DNA of 64,000 nt from Tuctoria greenei (GCA_036927565.1 JAYESD010000002.1:229235605-229299604); one strand, 5' to 3'. Counted from the stretch's first letter, positions 32,691-44,810 are shown. Notes: generated by a model not told the origin, from the sequence alone. Numbers and translations: made by a program.

Positions 32691-33100
32691 CTCAGCTATT
32701 CATTAGGTTTTTACTCGTAGCCTCTCGCACCGCATGCTCACTCACAATTGTCCCGCGACAGCAGTTACTTTCCTTAGTTACAATTAGTGACGTCTTTTGT
32801 TTCAACAAAATCTGTGAATAAATAATTTTTATCCGATCATGCTGTGAGTGCGATACTGGTACATAGTTCTAGAAGAATAATAGTGTAAAGTATGCTTTAG
32901 AGGATGCTGGTGCGGATAGCCTCAGCTATTCATTAGGTTTTTACTCGTAGCCTCTCGCACCGCATGCTCACTCACAATTGTCCCGCGATAGCAGTTACTT
33001 TCCTTAATTACAATTAGTGACGTCTTTTGTTTCAACAAAATCTGTGAATAAATAATTTTTATCCGATCATGTTGTGAGTGCGATACTGGTACATAGTTCT
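32641..33100. repeat. 230-bp tandem duplication
   Basis: 32641-32870 is repeated head to tail at 32871-33100. By eye the copies differ at three positions, all transitions (GCGAC/GCGAT, CTTAG/CTTAA, CATGC/CATGT). The unit starts in the degenerate MITE. Confidence 0.92.
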
Positions 33101-33169
33101 AGTATTACCAGCACCTCGTTGGAACTACCAATTACGTGACTAGGGAGTATATTAAATCACTAGAGATAC

Positions 33170-33216
33170 TTGTTAACTAGCTAATAGCCAATAGATAATT
33201 AATAGCTAGTTAACAA
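33170..33216. repeat. 14-bp inverted repeat (hairpin)
   Basis: TTGTTAACTAGCTA at 33170-33183 and its complement TAGCTAGTTAACAA at 33203-33216, with a 19-bp spacer. Probably the core of an old MITE; outer ends are not visible. Confidence 0.6.
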
Positions 33217-33817
33217 TTAGTTAGTAATGTCCAAACTATTTTTCGTGGCTTCAATAATATGAGAGCATATAAAAGCAGTTTTATTATGCAAAACACATAA
33301 TATCAGTTTATTATTTTATGGTGATCTTATTTTTCAACCGATTGAAATCTCCCTTTATGTCATTTGACGAACATATGTCGTCGGATAAGCAATCAATAAT
33401 CGAATAATTGTCTTGGACCCCTCATAGCCTCTTTCGCCTCCTCCATCAATTAAACACTACCTCGCTTCCTGCCCTCCCCCGGTCGTCCTCGGCACTGTCA
33501 TCATCGGTTCCGCCTCGTCTCCTGCTGCCATATTAAAATTCTCGATTTTGAGCTCTCCTATGCTAATCCCTCCCACCATCCAATTGCCGTTGTGGCTCCG
33601 ATGCCACCAACAACACCTTAGCACTCCAGCTCATCACTGTTAGAAGAACAAGTGCCGACTGCAAGAAATAACAAGGTACCAACCAAAGAGCTCATCGTGT
33701 GAAGGCTGGACACCTGTAGACTTGGCGTCAAAGGCACCAGAAGATCAACAGATTACAGAAGAAGATAGAGATAGATTTAACTACTTTAGATAAACAAGAT
33801 TGTAATCTTATCTTTAT
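33217..33817. other. intergenic, no feature recognised
   Basis: No gene or element with supportable ends. The CT-rich part at 33420-33600 has no open frame of interest. Confidence 0.4.
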
Positions 33818-33905
33818 ACATTACTACAAGAAGCTTCATCGCAGGCGGCCCTAAACATATTATCACAAGTGGATTTTAAAACCGCCTAAAACGAATATCT
33901 TTATT
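33818..33905. mobile_element. CACTA-like terminus fragment
   Basis: CATTACTACAAGAAGC followed by CGCAGGCGGCCC and AAAACCGCCTAAAA resembles the start and first subterminal repeats of a grass CACTA element (CACTACTACAAGAA-type). Only about 90 bp remain before the (CAA)6 tract and the Tat element F fragment. Confidence 0.4.
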
Positions 33906-33923
33906 CAACAACAACAACAACAA
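33906..33923. repeat. (CAA)6 microsatellite at a rearrangement junction
   Basis: Six CAA units lie exactly where homology to the Tat antisense ORF begins (about 33921). It is a likely breakpoint of the deletion that removed the 3' LTR of element F. Confidence 0.7.
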
Positions 33924-36646
33924 CATGTCGGGGACAACCTTGGAGTTCCATCTCAAGAAATTCTAGCACGGCATCAACGTCGCGGGTGACGACTTGACTC
34001 CGCCATCAGCTTTTCTTCCTCTAAACATGGGGGTAGAGTTCAGCAGGGAGCTCCGGCGGAAGATGCCTGTGTTTGACGACCTTGGTGTCGTCGAGAGAAG
34101 ATCGACCTCCAGGGTGGTAATCCCTGGGGCTTCCGAAGGTGGCTCCGACCCTGCCCCGAAGCCAAGGATCGAAATCGTCGGCAAGGGCAAGGAGCCGACA
34201 GACGAACCCTTGAGCCGGAAGAGGAAGCTGCAGCATGCCGACGGAAGGTCCGTCAGGCCTGCCACCTCTGCATCAGCTCCTTCTCCCCGGAGGGGGAGGT
34301 CTTCTACAACTGCGGCGGTTGTTCCCGCAACGGCGTCCTCCCGGGGTTCTAGCTCCGGGCATGCGACTTCAGCACCAGGGCCGGTTGAGGCCTCTAGGTC
34401 CGGAGGTCCTTCCCGATCGAGGGGGGCCTCAACTAAGGAAATGCCCGTGGCTACGACGAGTTCCGGGGGGCCTTCTGGAGTTTCCACGCCGGCGGCTATG
34501 GTCAGCCCAGAACGCCCGGGAAAGAGGTTCCGCGCAAGCTGGTGCGGAAGCCTCCCGAGGTAATTTTTAATCTTTACCTCAGACAGTTGTTTTGTTGTAG
34601 TAACTGTTTTTTAAGTTTCTTCATCCATCATCTGCAGCGTTCCCAAGAAGAGGAGTGAGGCTCCACCCTTAGCCACAGCAGCTGAAGCTGTGAGGGCGGA
34701 AGCTTCTGCTCCTGTCCCGGTGCCGCCCCAAGCGGTGGCTGAAGTTGCGACAGCTCCGGCGCTAGCTGTCGTGGTCATGGACCTCGACTCATCCCCAGAG
34801 ACTCTCGTGGTAGCGCTGGACCGCGGGAGAGAAGATGCGCCAGCGGCACCTGCCCCGGAGGTTGAAGCTCCGGGTCCTGGGGCAGAGATGATGGAAGCTC
34901 CGGCCGCTGAGCCGGAGGAAGCAGTAATTCCGGCCCCGGAGCCGGAAATTGTCGAAGCCCCGGCGGTTGAGCCGGAGGTAATTGAAGTCCCGACATGTGT
35001 GCCGGGTGTTGAGGAAGTCCTGGCGGTTGGGCCGGCTACTTCTGAAGCGCCGGCCGCAGAGCCGACCGTTGTTGGAGCTCCACCGCAGGGCCGGTTGATG
35101 TTGAAGACTTTCCGGCTCCCGAGCCGGTTGTTGCGGAGGCGTCGGCGCTCGAGCCCCCAATAGAGGAGGTGCCCAGGCCGGAGCCAGAAGCAGCCCCTGC
35201 TCCGGAAGTGACGACATCGGAGGTACTCGCGGCTGAGCCGGAGTGCCCTGGTGGAGTCGCTGGCCCCCTGCGGGGGCAAATGTAGACCTGGCGACGGGGC
35301 CTTCGGAACCACTTCCGGAGGTCGGAACTTCATCAGCGAGACCCTCCTCGATGGTGACTGAGGCCATCCCGGAGGACGACCCTAGTGCCATGGAGACCCA
35401 GGGGACCACTCTTGTGGAGTGGGACCCAATTTTTGTATCTGAAAACCCGCTGGAACTAGCGGAGGAGACCCCAGCAGGTCCGGAACCTATCCCGTTGTCA
35501 TTGTCTATTGACAACGCTTGTTCCAGTCTGCGTCAAGTTCAACTGGCCTTCTTCCACGACAGCAAGGCTCTTGAAGAGGAGCGCCAAACCCTTAGGCGGT
35601 GGCGTAACCGGCTCTACTTCGAGACCAAGCTGGCGCAGTCGAGGCTAGCAGATGACAAAGAGCGGATCAAGCGGGAGAAGGTCTGCCTGGAATATTGGGG
35701 CAAATTATTGGATGACAGGGAGAGTATGACTCGCGTCCTCGACGATCAATCCCGGGCCATTTATGAGCAGACCAAAGCAGCTAACAGTGCGGCCGATGAA
35801 CGCCAAGAAAGGCTTGAGGCCATTAACACTACTCTCATCAAGCATCGGGAGGCACTTGAGGAGAGGGAGAAATGGCTCGAAGATGAAGAGCAGAAACTCC
35901 TAGAGCTGCGGGATGACGTCTTGAGGAGGGAGGAGGAGCTCACCGAAAAGGTGGCTCTGGCTGACAAGGGTCTCGAAGAGCGCGCCAATAAATTGGAAGA
36001 GCGCTGCACTGAGGAGGAGGAGAAGGCCTGGGTGCGAGGGCAGGAACTCTATGAGAAAGAGTGTGCCCATGCTGCCAGGGAGAAGAAAGTAAGGGGCAGA
36101 GAGAAGGACCTGGTTGACCGCCGGAACAAGATCCACCTCCGGGAGGAGGAGCTCGGAAAACTCGAGAAGCGAGTTGCTGAAAAGATTCAGCAAAACACCA
36201 AAGAAGTTGAGCGCCTCGCTCGCGAGAATTCTGAACTTGTGGCGGCCAGAAGATCCTTGGAAGAATTGAAGGGCTTGAGGACTGCGGACTCCCTACAGAT
36301 TTGGGAGTTCCTGGGCAAGGCCAACGACACGTTGACACTGATGGGCTTCAGTCCCGTGCGTCCGGATGATCCGGAGCCGGAGTCGGACCTAGCGTTGCAG
36401 GCATTGAGCTCGGCAGGTAGCAAACTCTCCAAGGTGGGCGACGTCATCGCGGACCAATTGGAGGTTGAGCGGCAATCCCTGGCGAAGAACGTCGCAGAGT
36501 ATGTGCTGACGTGCTACACCAGCCGGAATCCCCAATTCCCTTTGGACCCGGTGCTTGAAGGTCCCGTCGAAGGAGAAGGCGAAGCCACCCGAGCCAACGT
36601 GTCGGAGGTTGCTCAGAAGGTCGCCCAGTTCTTCCATAGGGTCTAG
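33924..36646 (+). pseudogene. antisense ORF (aORF) of Tat element F, 5'-truncated and frameshifted
   Basis: Homologous to the aORF of element G from its L-E-F-H-L-K-K-F segment onward, so the N-terminal ~270 residues are missing. Exon 1 (to 34559) is Ser/Arg/Pro-rich. A GT-AG intron (34560-34637) joins it in frame to exon 2, which starts with Ala/Pro/Glu repeats (V-E-A-P-x-x-E-P-E type). Exon 2 frameshifts near 35085-35165, then is open from 35243 to the stop at 36646. The last 370 residues are a long charged coiled coil (E-E-R-Q-T-L-R-R-W, E-E-E-K-A, L-E-K-R-V) and a small C-terminal region. Early stop at about 33965 (TAG in place of a Gln codon) is an extra defect. Function unknown. Confidence 0.78.
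34560..34637 (+). other. intron of the aORF in element F (78 bp)
   Basis: Donor GTAATTTTTAATC and acceptor CATCTGCAG, AT/T-rich inside. Removing it keeps the frame of both flanking coding parts. Element G has an intron of identical length at the homologous place (59336-59413, minus strand). Confidence 0.78.
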
Positions 36647-37921
36647 GACCATCTCCGTAGCTCCCACTTGTATTCTCTCTTTTTCTTCCTCAATTTTGTA
36701 ATCCCTTGTCTCTAGATGAATGACATCCCTAAATTTTTGTGAATTTCACTTCTTGTCTTCAACACTTTTGTCTTCACTTGGCCCCCTGGTAGATGTACAC
36801 AATTTGATTGTGAACATGTACCAAGAGGATATTGTGTTTTGTTGAAGACTCATTTGCTTCGAACTTGTAGAGTGTAGGTCCGAAGTCTTCGATAGTGAAG
36901 GCCCCCTGAGGTCAAATTGACTACCGTCGGAGCTTAGTAGGTCTGGCAATAGTCCCTATCAACGCGTAGAGCATCGATAGTTAGCCCTTCGGGGTGTCAG
37001 AGCTTAGTAGCTCTGGCAGTGACCTTTTCCAACGCGTAGCTTGTCGGCAGTAGACTCCGCTTGTGGGGTCTTCTCGCCATCTTTTACTTTAGGTCGACGG
37101 CTAGCCCCCTAGCTTTACCGGAGCTTGGTTGCTCCGGTGATGCTCGTTTTCAATGTTTAACATCGATTACAAGCCACCTAGGGGGAGTCGGAGCTTTGTT
37201 AGCCCCGACTTTTCTCCATCAACGTGAATTCTTTATTTTTCCTGCACACTGAAGTCAAGAAAAATAGTAAAATTCGCTCCTTGCCTATAACTTCGTCGCG
37301 GCTTACGATTCCCAAGAAAATTTTAGGTCAAACATGATTATGAATACAACCGAATGTGTTGCCTTCTTCCTTCCAGATCCAATTGTACTTGGACCTGCCT
37401 TACTTCGGCCTGCCGGGGTGTAGGTAGAGTGTCGTACTTAGGGTGCTTGACCAGGCTAAGTCGATAGCACACTCCGGCCCTAGATTGGCTTGGCGGCATT
37501 CAGGCGAGTGGGCCATGAACAATATTTGGATCTGAAAGAATTGACAATACAGCTCGAGTTGTACATGAACTGGTCGAACTAAAATTTGTTAAGAATTGCA
37601 CAACTTTGTTATAGACAAGAAAGAGAAAAATAAAAAATGTTGAGCCTGTACAAAATTAATGCACGTGGAGTCTGTTTCACCTGAAGATGTCTTTCATTAT
37701 AGGTCCGGGGTACAGGGGAAACAAGTACACTCTTAGGGTACGGAACCAGGCTAAGCGTGTTTAATTTCTCGTTTGACCCAGGGTAGCTAGCCACACTTTT
37801 AGTTCCGAGACTATGACAAGTGTTGCATGAACTTTGCGGACCTTCTGGGGAAGGTCCGGCTGTTCTCCCGGAGGAACTACCCGACTCTGTACAATGACTC
37901 TATAACATACACTTCAAGTTA
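36647..37921. other. convergent spacer between aORF and pol (element F)
   Basis: Both genes end into this region. It contains degenerate ~75-bp repeats with CGGAGCTTAGTAG...CTCTGGCAGTG and AACGCGTAG blocks (36925-37140). Element G has the homologous spacer at 56137-57402. It is a likely site of transcription termination for both strands. No gene seen. Confidence 0.65.
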
Positions 37922-40900
37922 CTACAGACTCACCTCCGTGATATTAAGTGTAGAACTTACGGAGGTGCTCGATATTCCAAGGATTTGGGAGAGTGTCCCA
38001 TCCTCAGTATCCAAGCGAACGCTTCCGGGACGGGATACTTTAATCACTCGGAAGGGTCCCTCCCAGCTGGAGGAGAGTTTGTTTAACCCTTCTCTGGATT
38101 GTATTCTCTGTAGCACCAGATCGCCTTCCTCGAGCTGTCGGTTGGGTACATGTCGCTGATGATAGTGCCGAAGGGCTTGGCAATATCGGGCATTTCGAAC
38201 AGCTGCTTGGCACCTTCCCTCCTCAAGGAGGTCTAGGTCTTCACGTCGGAGCTGGTCCTGCGTGGCTTCGTCGAAGTTCCGGACCCGGAGTGACCCCAAG
38301 GTGATTTCTGGAGGAAGGATTGCTTCAGCTCCATACACCAGGAAGAAGGGTGTCTCTCCAGTTGACCGGTTTGGAGATGTCCTATTGGCCCATAAAGTGC
38401 GCGGAAGCTCTTCAATCCAGTTAGCTCCATGTTTTTTCAAACGCTCATAGGTGCGCGTTTTATGTCCTTTAAGGATTTCAGCATTTGCTCTCTCGGCTTG
38501 GCCATTGCTTGCTGGGTGAGCTATGGAGGCGTAGCAAACTTGAATGCCGAGGTCTTCACAATATCCTTGAAATGCAGAGCTTGTGAATTGGGTCCCATTA
38601 TCAGTGATGATTTTGTTTGGGACTCCAAATCTGCATACAATGGACTGCAAAAAGTTGATAGCAGATTGCTTGTTGATTGTCACAACTGGAGTTGCTTCCG
38701 GCCACTTGGTGAACTTGTCAATGGCAACGTACAGGAACTTGTAACCTCCGACGGCTCTTGGGAAAGGTCCCAAGATGTCCATCCCCCACACAGCGAAGGG
38801 CCATGTAGGAGGTATCATTTGTAGGGGCTGAGCCGGTGTGTGAATTTGCTTTGCATGAAATTGACATGCTTCGCATTTTTTCACCAGCTCAGTTGCATCC
38901 TGGAGTGCTGTAGGCCAGTAGAAGCCATGCCGAAAGGCTTTACCAACCAGCGTGCAGGAAGACGCGTGGTTCCCACACTCGCCTCCATGGATTTCTGGAA
39001 GGAGCTCGCAGCCTTCTTCCCTTGTGATGCACCGCATTAGGATGCCATTGGCACCGCGCCGGTAGAGATCCCCTTCTACCAACGTGTATCTTTTAGCCAA
39101 TCTGACTACCCGGTCAACGGATACATCATCGTCAGGAAGGATGTTGTCTTTCAAGTAGTTCCGGATCTCCGAGATCCATGCATTGGAACTAACTTGAGCA
39201 TTTGAGTCTTGCGTTCTAGGTTGCTCGGAGCTTCCGGCAGCACCTACGACCCTTGATGGTTGCCATGGTAACAGGGCCATCGGGACCGTCAGCTTCGGGA
39301 TGCTGATCTCGCCCCCTTCGCTCAGTTCGGCAGGCTGAGCTGTGGGTTTTGACAACCTCCGGAAAAAAGTTTCGTCAGGAGCCGGAGCTCCGATTGACGC
39401 TTTCATCGAGAGTTCGTCGGCTTCAGCGTTGTGGGCACGCTGGACATGGTGGAGATCTAGGACTTCGAAGTCGTTCTGAAGCCTCTGGACTTCAAGGAGG
39501 TAAGCAGCTAGCTGGAGATTGTTGCAGGAGCATTCACCCTTCACTTGCTTAATGATGAGCTGTGAATCTCCCTTGACCAGCAGTTGCTTGACACCGTATG
39601 ACAGTGCACCTTTAGTCCATAAATGAGTGCTTCATATTCTGCCATGTTGTTGGTCGCCTTGAAGTCAAGGTGTACCATGTATTTTACCTTCTCTCCGGTT
39701 GGTGCGAGGAGAAGGATTCCAGCTCCGGCCCCCTGCTTTTGCATGGAGCCGTCGAAGTAGAGGGTCCAATGAGGCTCGGTGAAGACCAGAACCTTGTGCT
39801 CTGGCTTCTGCTCGCTGGGGCCCCCAGGGTTTGATGGAGAGGGAGTCCATTCCGCCACGAAGTCTTCCAATGCTTGACTCTTGATTGCTTGCCTTGAAAT
39901 GAATTCGAGATCGAATTCAGCCAATTCCGCTGCCCATTTTGCAATATTCCCAGTTGAGTTGGGATTATGCAAGATTGCTCGAAGTGGGTAAGAGGTCACC
40001 ACTGAGATTTTGTGAGCTTGTAAGTAATGGCGAAGCTTCCTGGAGGCAATAAGAACTGCATAGAGCAGCTTATGCACCTCTAGGTATCGAGTCTTGGCAT
40101 CATGTAGTACTTCACTGATGAAGTACACTGGGCGCTGAATGGTCCGGACCCTCCCGGAGGGGCCCGAAGCTTCCTCTTCACTGACTCGGATCCTCCCGGA
40201 GGGATCCGGATTTTCTTCGAGGACCTCCGGGTCCTGGCTGGAGGATCCCGGATCTTCTTCAGAAGCAACCTGGACCCTCCCGGAGGGGTCTGGGTCTTCT
40301 GAAGTGACTTCTTGTGGATTCAAGTCTGGGAGCTGGGACCCAGACTCACTTTCAGGATCCTCCGGACCCTCCCGAAGGGGTCTGGATTCCTGAGTATGGG
40401 GTAATTCTGGTCTCTCTGCGACCAGGACCATACTGACGACTTCGTCAGTGGCTGAAATGTAAAGCAACAAAGGCTCACTAGGGTTCGGAGCTACCAGAGT
40501 TGGTAGGGTGGTGAGGAATTGTTTTAGCTCCTGGAACGCCTTTTCTGCTTCTTCAGACCATTGGAATGGTCCGAACTTCCTCAATAACTTGAAGAAGGGG
40601 AGTGCCCGTTCCGCTAGTCTTGAAATGAACCGACTGAGGGCTGCTAGACATCCAGTTAGCTTTTGGACATCTTTGATGCGGGCTAGTGGCCGCATGTCTT
40701 CAATGGCTTTGATCTTCGCCGGATTAGCTTCTATGCCCCGGTGACTTACCAGGAAACCAAGAAGTTTTCCGGAGCTAACCCCGAAGACACACTTGTCTGG
40801 GTTTAGCTTTGTGCGGGTGACCCGCAACTTATCGAAGACAACCTGCAAGGTGTCAAGGAGTGACTCCTTGTTCTTGACCTTGACCACGATGTCATCGACG

Positions 40901-41484
40901 TACACTTCCACTATGTCTCTAATGAGTTCTTCAAAGGTTTTGTACATAGCTCGTACAAAGGTTGAAGCTGCATTCTTGAGACCAAATGGCATGGCTGTAT
41001 AACAGTACAATCCATCTACTGTGATGAAAGAGGTATGCTCTTCATCTTCCCTAGACATTCTGATTTGATGATACCCAGAATATGCGTCTAGGAAACATAG
41101 TAATTCACACCCGGAGGTGGAATCCACTATCTGATCTATTCTAGGTAATGGGAATGGATCTTTTGGACATGCCTTATTTAGTGTTGTGTAGTCGATACAC
41201 ATCCGACGCTTCCCGCCGGCCTTGGGCACAATGACTGGGTTTGCCAGCCATTTTGGATGGAAGACTTCTCGGATGAATCCGGCTTCGAGCAACTTCTCCA
41301 CTTCTTGTCGAATGAAGTTCTGTCGCTCTACGGATTGCTTCCGAGGCTTCTGATGCACAGGCCGGGCATCGGGGTAGATCTTCAGATTGTGCTCAATCAC
41401 TTCCCTGGGGATCCCAGGCATTTGTGACGGTTGCCAGGCAAACACATTGACATTAGCCCGGAGGAAAGTGATGAGCGCGAGTTC
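37922..41484 (-). pseudogene. pol: Tat pol of element F: RT, RNase H, second RNase H, integrase
   Basis: Long minus frames 41445-39541 and 39544-37922, joined by a small frame slip near 39600. In order: RT with L-L-E-A-G-F-I-R-E and Y-V-D-D (near 40890); connection; gypsy RNase H (I-S-A-T-D-E near 40450), interrupted by an acidic insert encoded by a palindromic minisatellite (40140-40390); then R-P-V-Y-F-I-S and Y-L-E-V-H-K-L-L-Y-A-V. Next comes an archaeal-type RNase H (L-Y-F-D-G-S; M-A-E-Y-E-A-L), then integrase with H-H-C-C zinc binding (C-E-A-C-Q-F-H near 38860) and the D-D-E core (G-M-D-I-L-G-P; T-D-N-G-T-Q-F; N-G-Q-A-E-R-A). The catalytic residues look intact, so this is one of the better preserved parts. 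Confidence 0.92.
40140..40390. repeat. palindromic minisatellite inside the RNase H region (element F)
   Basis: ACCCTCCCGGAGGGG or close variants occur at about 40147, 40192, 40275 and 40368, each a near-perfect palindrome around CCCTCCGGGAGGG. The encoded protein repeats D-P-S-G-R-V. The homologous array in element G is at 53705-53975. Confidence 0.85.
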
Positions 41485-43938
41485 CTATTTGTCGTTAAAT
41501 CCCCCCGATATACGGGTGGTCTGAGCGGCATCAGAACCGATTTGGACGACTTTGACGGGAATGTCGGTGTCACCGCTTGGCTGCACACGAGGTGCAGAAG
41601 TCGAGCCTTGTTGACGAATGCTCGGGGGTTTTGAAGCTTGCTCCTGCCTGGAGTCCTCCTCTTGCGCCGTGGTAAGTGCATGGAGTTCTTCCAGGGCAGT
41701 TACTCCGGCAGTACGATCTCCGCGGATCCGAAGAACGCCTACTGGTGTTGGCCTCTTTAACATCAGGTAACCATAATGAGCAGCTGCCATGAATTTGTAC
41801 AAGGCAGGCCTACCCAAGATGGCATTGAAGGGTAAGTTGATCTGAGCAACGTCAAAGACCAACTTCTCGGTGCGATACTTCTCCTGGGTCCCGAAGGTAA
41901 CGGGGAGGGTAATAGCTCCGAGTGGGGTAATGGCTCCCGGACCTACTCCGGAGAAAGGTCGGGAGGGGTGAAGATCCGAAGGTCGGAGCTGAAGCTTGGT
42001 AAAAGCTTCGAAGCTTATGAGATTGAGCCCCGAACCTCTGTCTACCATGACATGGTGGAGCTGGATGTTATTGATGGTAGGAGATACCATCAAAGGTAGC
42101 TGACCTGCTCCAACCATGCTTCGAGGACAGTCCGAAGCATCAAAAGTGATGGCTGTGTCCATCCACTTCCGATGAGGCTCCGCCCTGGCTATAGGAGCTA
42201 CAACATCCATGTCCCGACGCATAGTCTTGATGACTCGGCGGGTGGTGATGTCCCATGATCCACCAAAAATGGTGTTCATGGTCTTCCGACGCTCATTGTC
42301 AGAGACATCGGAATCGTCGTCGACGGAGGTGTAAACGGCCTTCAAGACCTTTTTTGGGATCCTGAAAACCTAACTCCTCTTCAGCCGGAGCTTCGTCAAA
42401 TTTTTGTTTTCCTTCCCTCTGTCGGAAAGGAGCTTCTTCCCGACGCTTGTTGTAGCGCTCGGCAAGGTTTTGGACCTCCCGGCAGTCTTCCAAACTGTGG
42501 CTGTCCGTTTTGTGAATTGGACACCACACCTTGGGTTTGCCACCGTCTTCAGAAGATGGTCGAGGTCGCTTCTCGGGGCGTGGCCCCCGGCCACCCAGAG
42601 CTGCAGCAGCTGCAGCATTGGATGCACCGGCCGACGGCTTCTTCTTGCCGTTGGTCTTTTTCTTCTTCTTGCCACTCCCGGAGGTAGCGGCTTCTCCTTT
42701 GGAGGATTTCTTGTGATCCTCAGGAGTTGGTTTGGAGTGCATTTCACGGCCCTCCGCAGCTCTGGCACATTTGTCAGCCAAGCTGAAGAGTTCCGTGACA
42801 CTGGTAATCTCCTTGATCGCCAGTTTCTCCAGCATCTTCTTATCCTACACTCCCTGTCTAAATGCCATGATGACAAAGGCGCTAGAGATAGAAGGGATAG
42901 TGTTTTGTACCTGAGAGAATCTCTGGATGAATGATCGCAGGGATTCTCCTCCTTTTTGCACAACTGCAAAAAGGTCCAGTTCGGTGCCTGGTCGGGTGTA
43001 AGAACTCCCGAAGTTGGCGGTGAACTGCCAGCACAACTCCTCCCAACTGCTGATGGAGTTGGGTGGAAGGCTCATAAACCAGGACCTAGCAGTCCCAGTT
43101 AAAGCCACTGGGAAATAATTGGCCATTACGGCCTCATTTCCTCCAGCTGCCAAGATAGTAGTGGAGTAAATCTGAAGAAAATCAACAGGATTAACGGTCC
43201 CGTCGAACTTCTCCGGTAGGTGAGGCTGGAACTTCTGTGGCCACCTGACCATACGCAGATGCATGGCTAGGGCTGAACAGCCTCCTCCTACTCCTTCAGG
43301 AGCAGGAATGTCTTGTGCTTCTCGTCTTTCACGAGCACGCTCAATATGGACTCGACCGTCTTGTTGGCGATATCAGCGATCAAGCTCCGCCCGGAGGTCA
43401 TGAGTTGAAAGCCTTGATACCGTGTGAGTGCGTCGTGCCCCGGAGGGCAACGACGTCACCTGCTGTGATGCAGCACGTCTCCTGTTGTTGGAAACGTGTG
43501 GACCAAGTCTGCCAGACAAGGTCCTCGCTGCGATGGGGCCCGTCCTGAAGGAGGAGGACCCTGGTTGCTGATGCGGTCGGCTGCTGCTGCAACCAAGTGT
43601 TCCACATCGGCCCTCCACTGCTCCATTGCATCCCGGGATGCGTCCGGAGGTGGTGGGCGCTGAAGAAGAGCACGTGCTGCATGAAGCGCGTGTTTTGGGT
43701 TGTCAAGATTCACCGATGCAGTGATTGACGCCGGTGCACCATCGCGTTGTCCAGCTTGATTTGCTGGTGGAGGCGGCGGTGGTGGAAGTGTGACTCCTGC
43801 TGGAGCCGTGGTTCCTGCTGGTGGCTGCATATTGGAGGGATTACCCCCAACAGCTTGAACAGCGGGATGACCATTGGATGATCCAGTGGCTGAGTTCACC
43901 ATTCTTGAAATCTTAGGCGCCCCTTCCTGGCGCGCCAA
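41485..43938 (-). pseudogene. gag: Tat gag-protease of element F
   Basis: ATG near 43903 (M-V-N-S). A Pro/Ala-rich N-terminus is followed by the retrotransposon gag domain (M-H-L-R-M-V-R-W, then F-D-G-T-V-N-P and Y-F-P-V-A-L-T-G-T-A-R-S-W). A compact Cys/His motif C-P-I-H-K-T-D-S-H-S-L-E-D-C follows (near 42515). The protease-like segment has M-V-D-R-G-S-G-L-N, where element G has V-D-G-G-S. Breaks: frameshift near 43450, stop at about 42846 after R-Q-G-V, frameshift near 42340. It ends at TAG 41485-41487, at the same codon as in element G. Confidence 0.88.
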
Positions 43939-43939
43939 C

Positions 43940-44810
43940 TATCGGTGGTTTTGATCCGGCAGATCTCCCGACACTACTAAAGTGTTAGAGGAGTTTGAGG
44001 TTCGGTATGGGCGCGCGGAGATTCAAGAAGGTGAGATGTAAAATGACACAAGAGACACCAAGATTTATGTGGTTCGGGCCGCCTGAGCGTAATACCCTAC
44101 TCCACGGGGTGTGTTGATGTTGTATTGGATGTATGTCTAGAGCGTCTATCCAGTATGTGTGTCGAGTGTGTAGAGTGTCTGTGTCTGGCCTCTCCTATGT
44201 ATTGTCGGCCTGTCCTTTTATAGTACAAGGGCAGGCCGTTACAAGTTAGCCTGGCCCGACATGTGACCCCAGCGGTTACTGATATTGATACACTTTAAAC
44301 AAGTTTAATTGCCCTTAATGACCGAGTTATGGGCTTTGACAGCACTGTTACTGGTAATTAAGGTCATCCGATCGTGTGTCATTAATATAGTATTAATGAC
44401 ACTTGATCGGGTCTTGAAGTCCTTGATTCCCCTTTGAAGATCTGGAGCCGTTGTGGAGTCTTCCGAAGGTTAGAGGCTGAAGATCCGACGGTTGGACACG
44501 TGGCAGTGCCGGATCTCACTGTGGGGAACAGATAGGTCCGGCGCTACCCGACACGTGTCAGTTCTGGAGCTTCCCTCGATCTGGGGTTAGGTTCGGGGGT
44601 GCCATTTCGGTACATAGCCCGGAGCTTCCCCCTTGTGGGTGGTAGCTCCAGTTTGATAGTACACATGGCGACCCTGGGACTAACCATGTTGGAGAAGCGG
44701 GTCCGATTATGTCTGACATGTGGGCCTCTGAAGGTCTTCAAATCAAGTAGGTGACTTTCCCTTGAGATCTTTGCAATCCCAAGGTGTATATGGTACCCAG
44801 GGTACCGACA
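43940..44810 (-). repeat. 5' LTR of Tat element F
   Basis: 871 bp in reverse. The element-5' end TGTCGGTACC is at 44810 and the 3' end at 43940 (now TATCGG instead of TGTCGG on the plus strand). The primer region GTTGGCGCGCCAGG lies next to it at 43926-43939. U3 contains ACACGTGGC/ACACGTGTC-type sites (near 44479, 44530, 44662, 44716). Confidence 0.88.
44216..44222 (-). promoter_or_regulatory. TATA box of LTR F inside an inverted repeat
   Basis: TATAAAA on the minus strand, flanked by GGCCTGTCCTT and AAGGGCAGGCC (one mismatch in an 11-bp inverted repeat). The same arrangement is perfect in the 5' LTR of element G. Confidence 0.65.

Larger units (their letters stand above)
33924..44810 (-). 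mobile_element. Tat/Retand-type Ty3/gypsy element F, 3' LTR deleted
   Basis: Minus-strand element: 5' LTR 43940-44810, primer region, gag-protease (41485-43938), RT-RNase H-second RNase H-integrase (37922-41484), a convergent spacer (36647-37921), and an antisense ORF (on the plus strand) running from a truncated start at 33924 to 36646. The 3' LTR and the beginning of the antisense ORF are missing. An archaeal-type second RNase H plus an antisense ORF between pol and the 3' LTR places it in the Tat clade. It abuts copia H at 44811, inside H's gag. Confidence 0.88.

Noticed and set aside
33994..36646. A host gene on the plus strand rich in Ala/Pro/Glu and coiled coil
   Set aside because: It is the antisense ORF of Tat element F: the same gene occurs at 57403-60896 in element G between pol and the 3' LTR.
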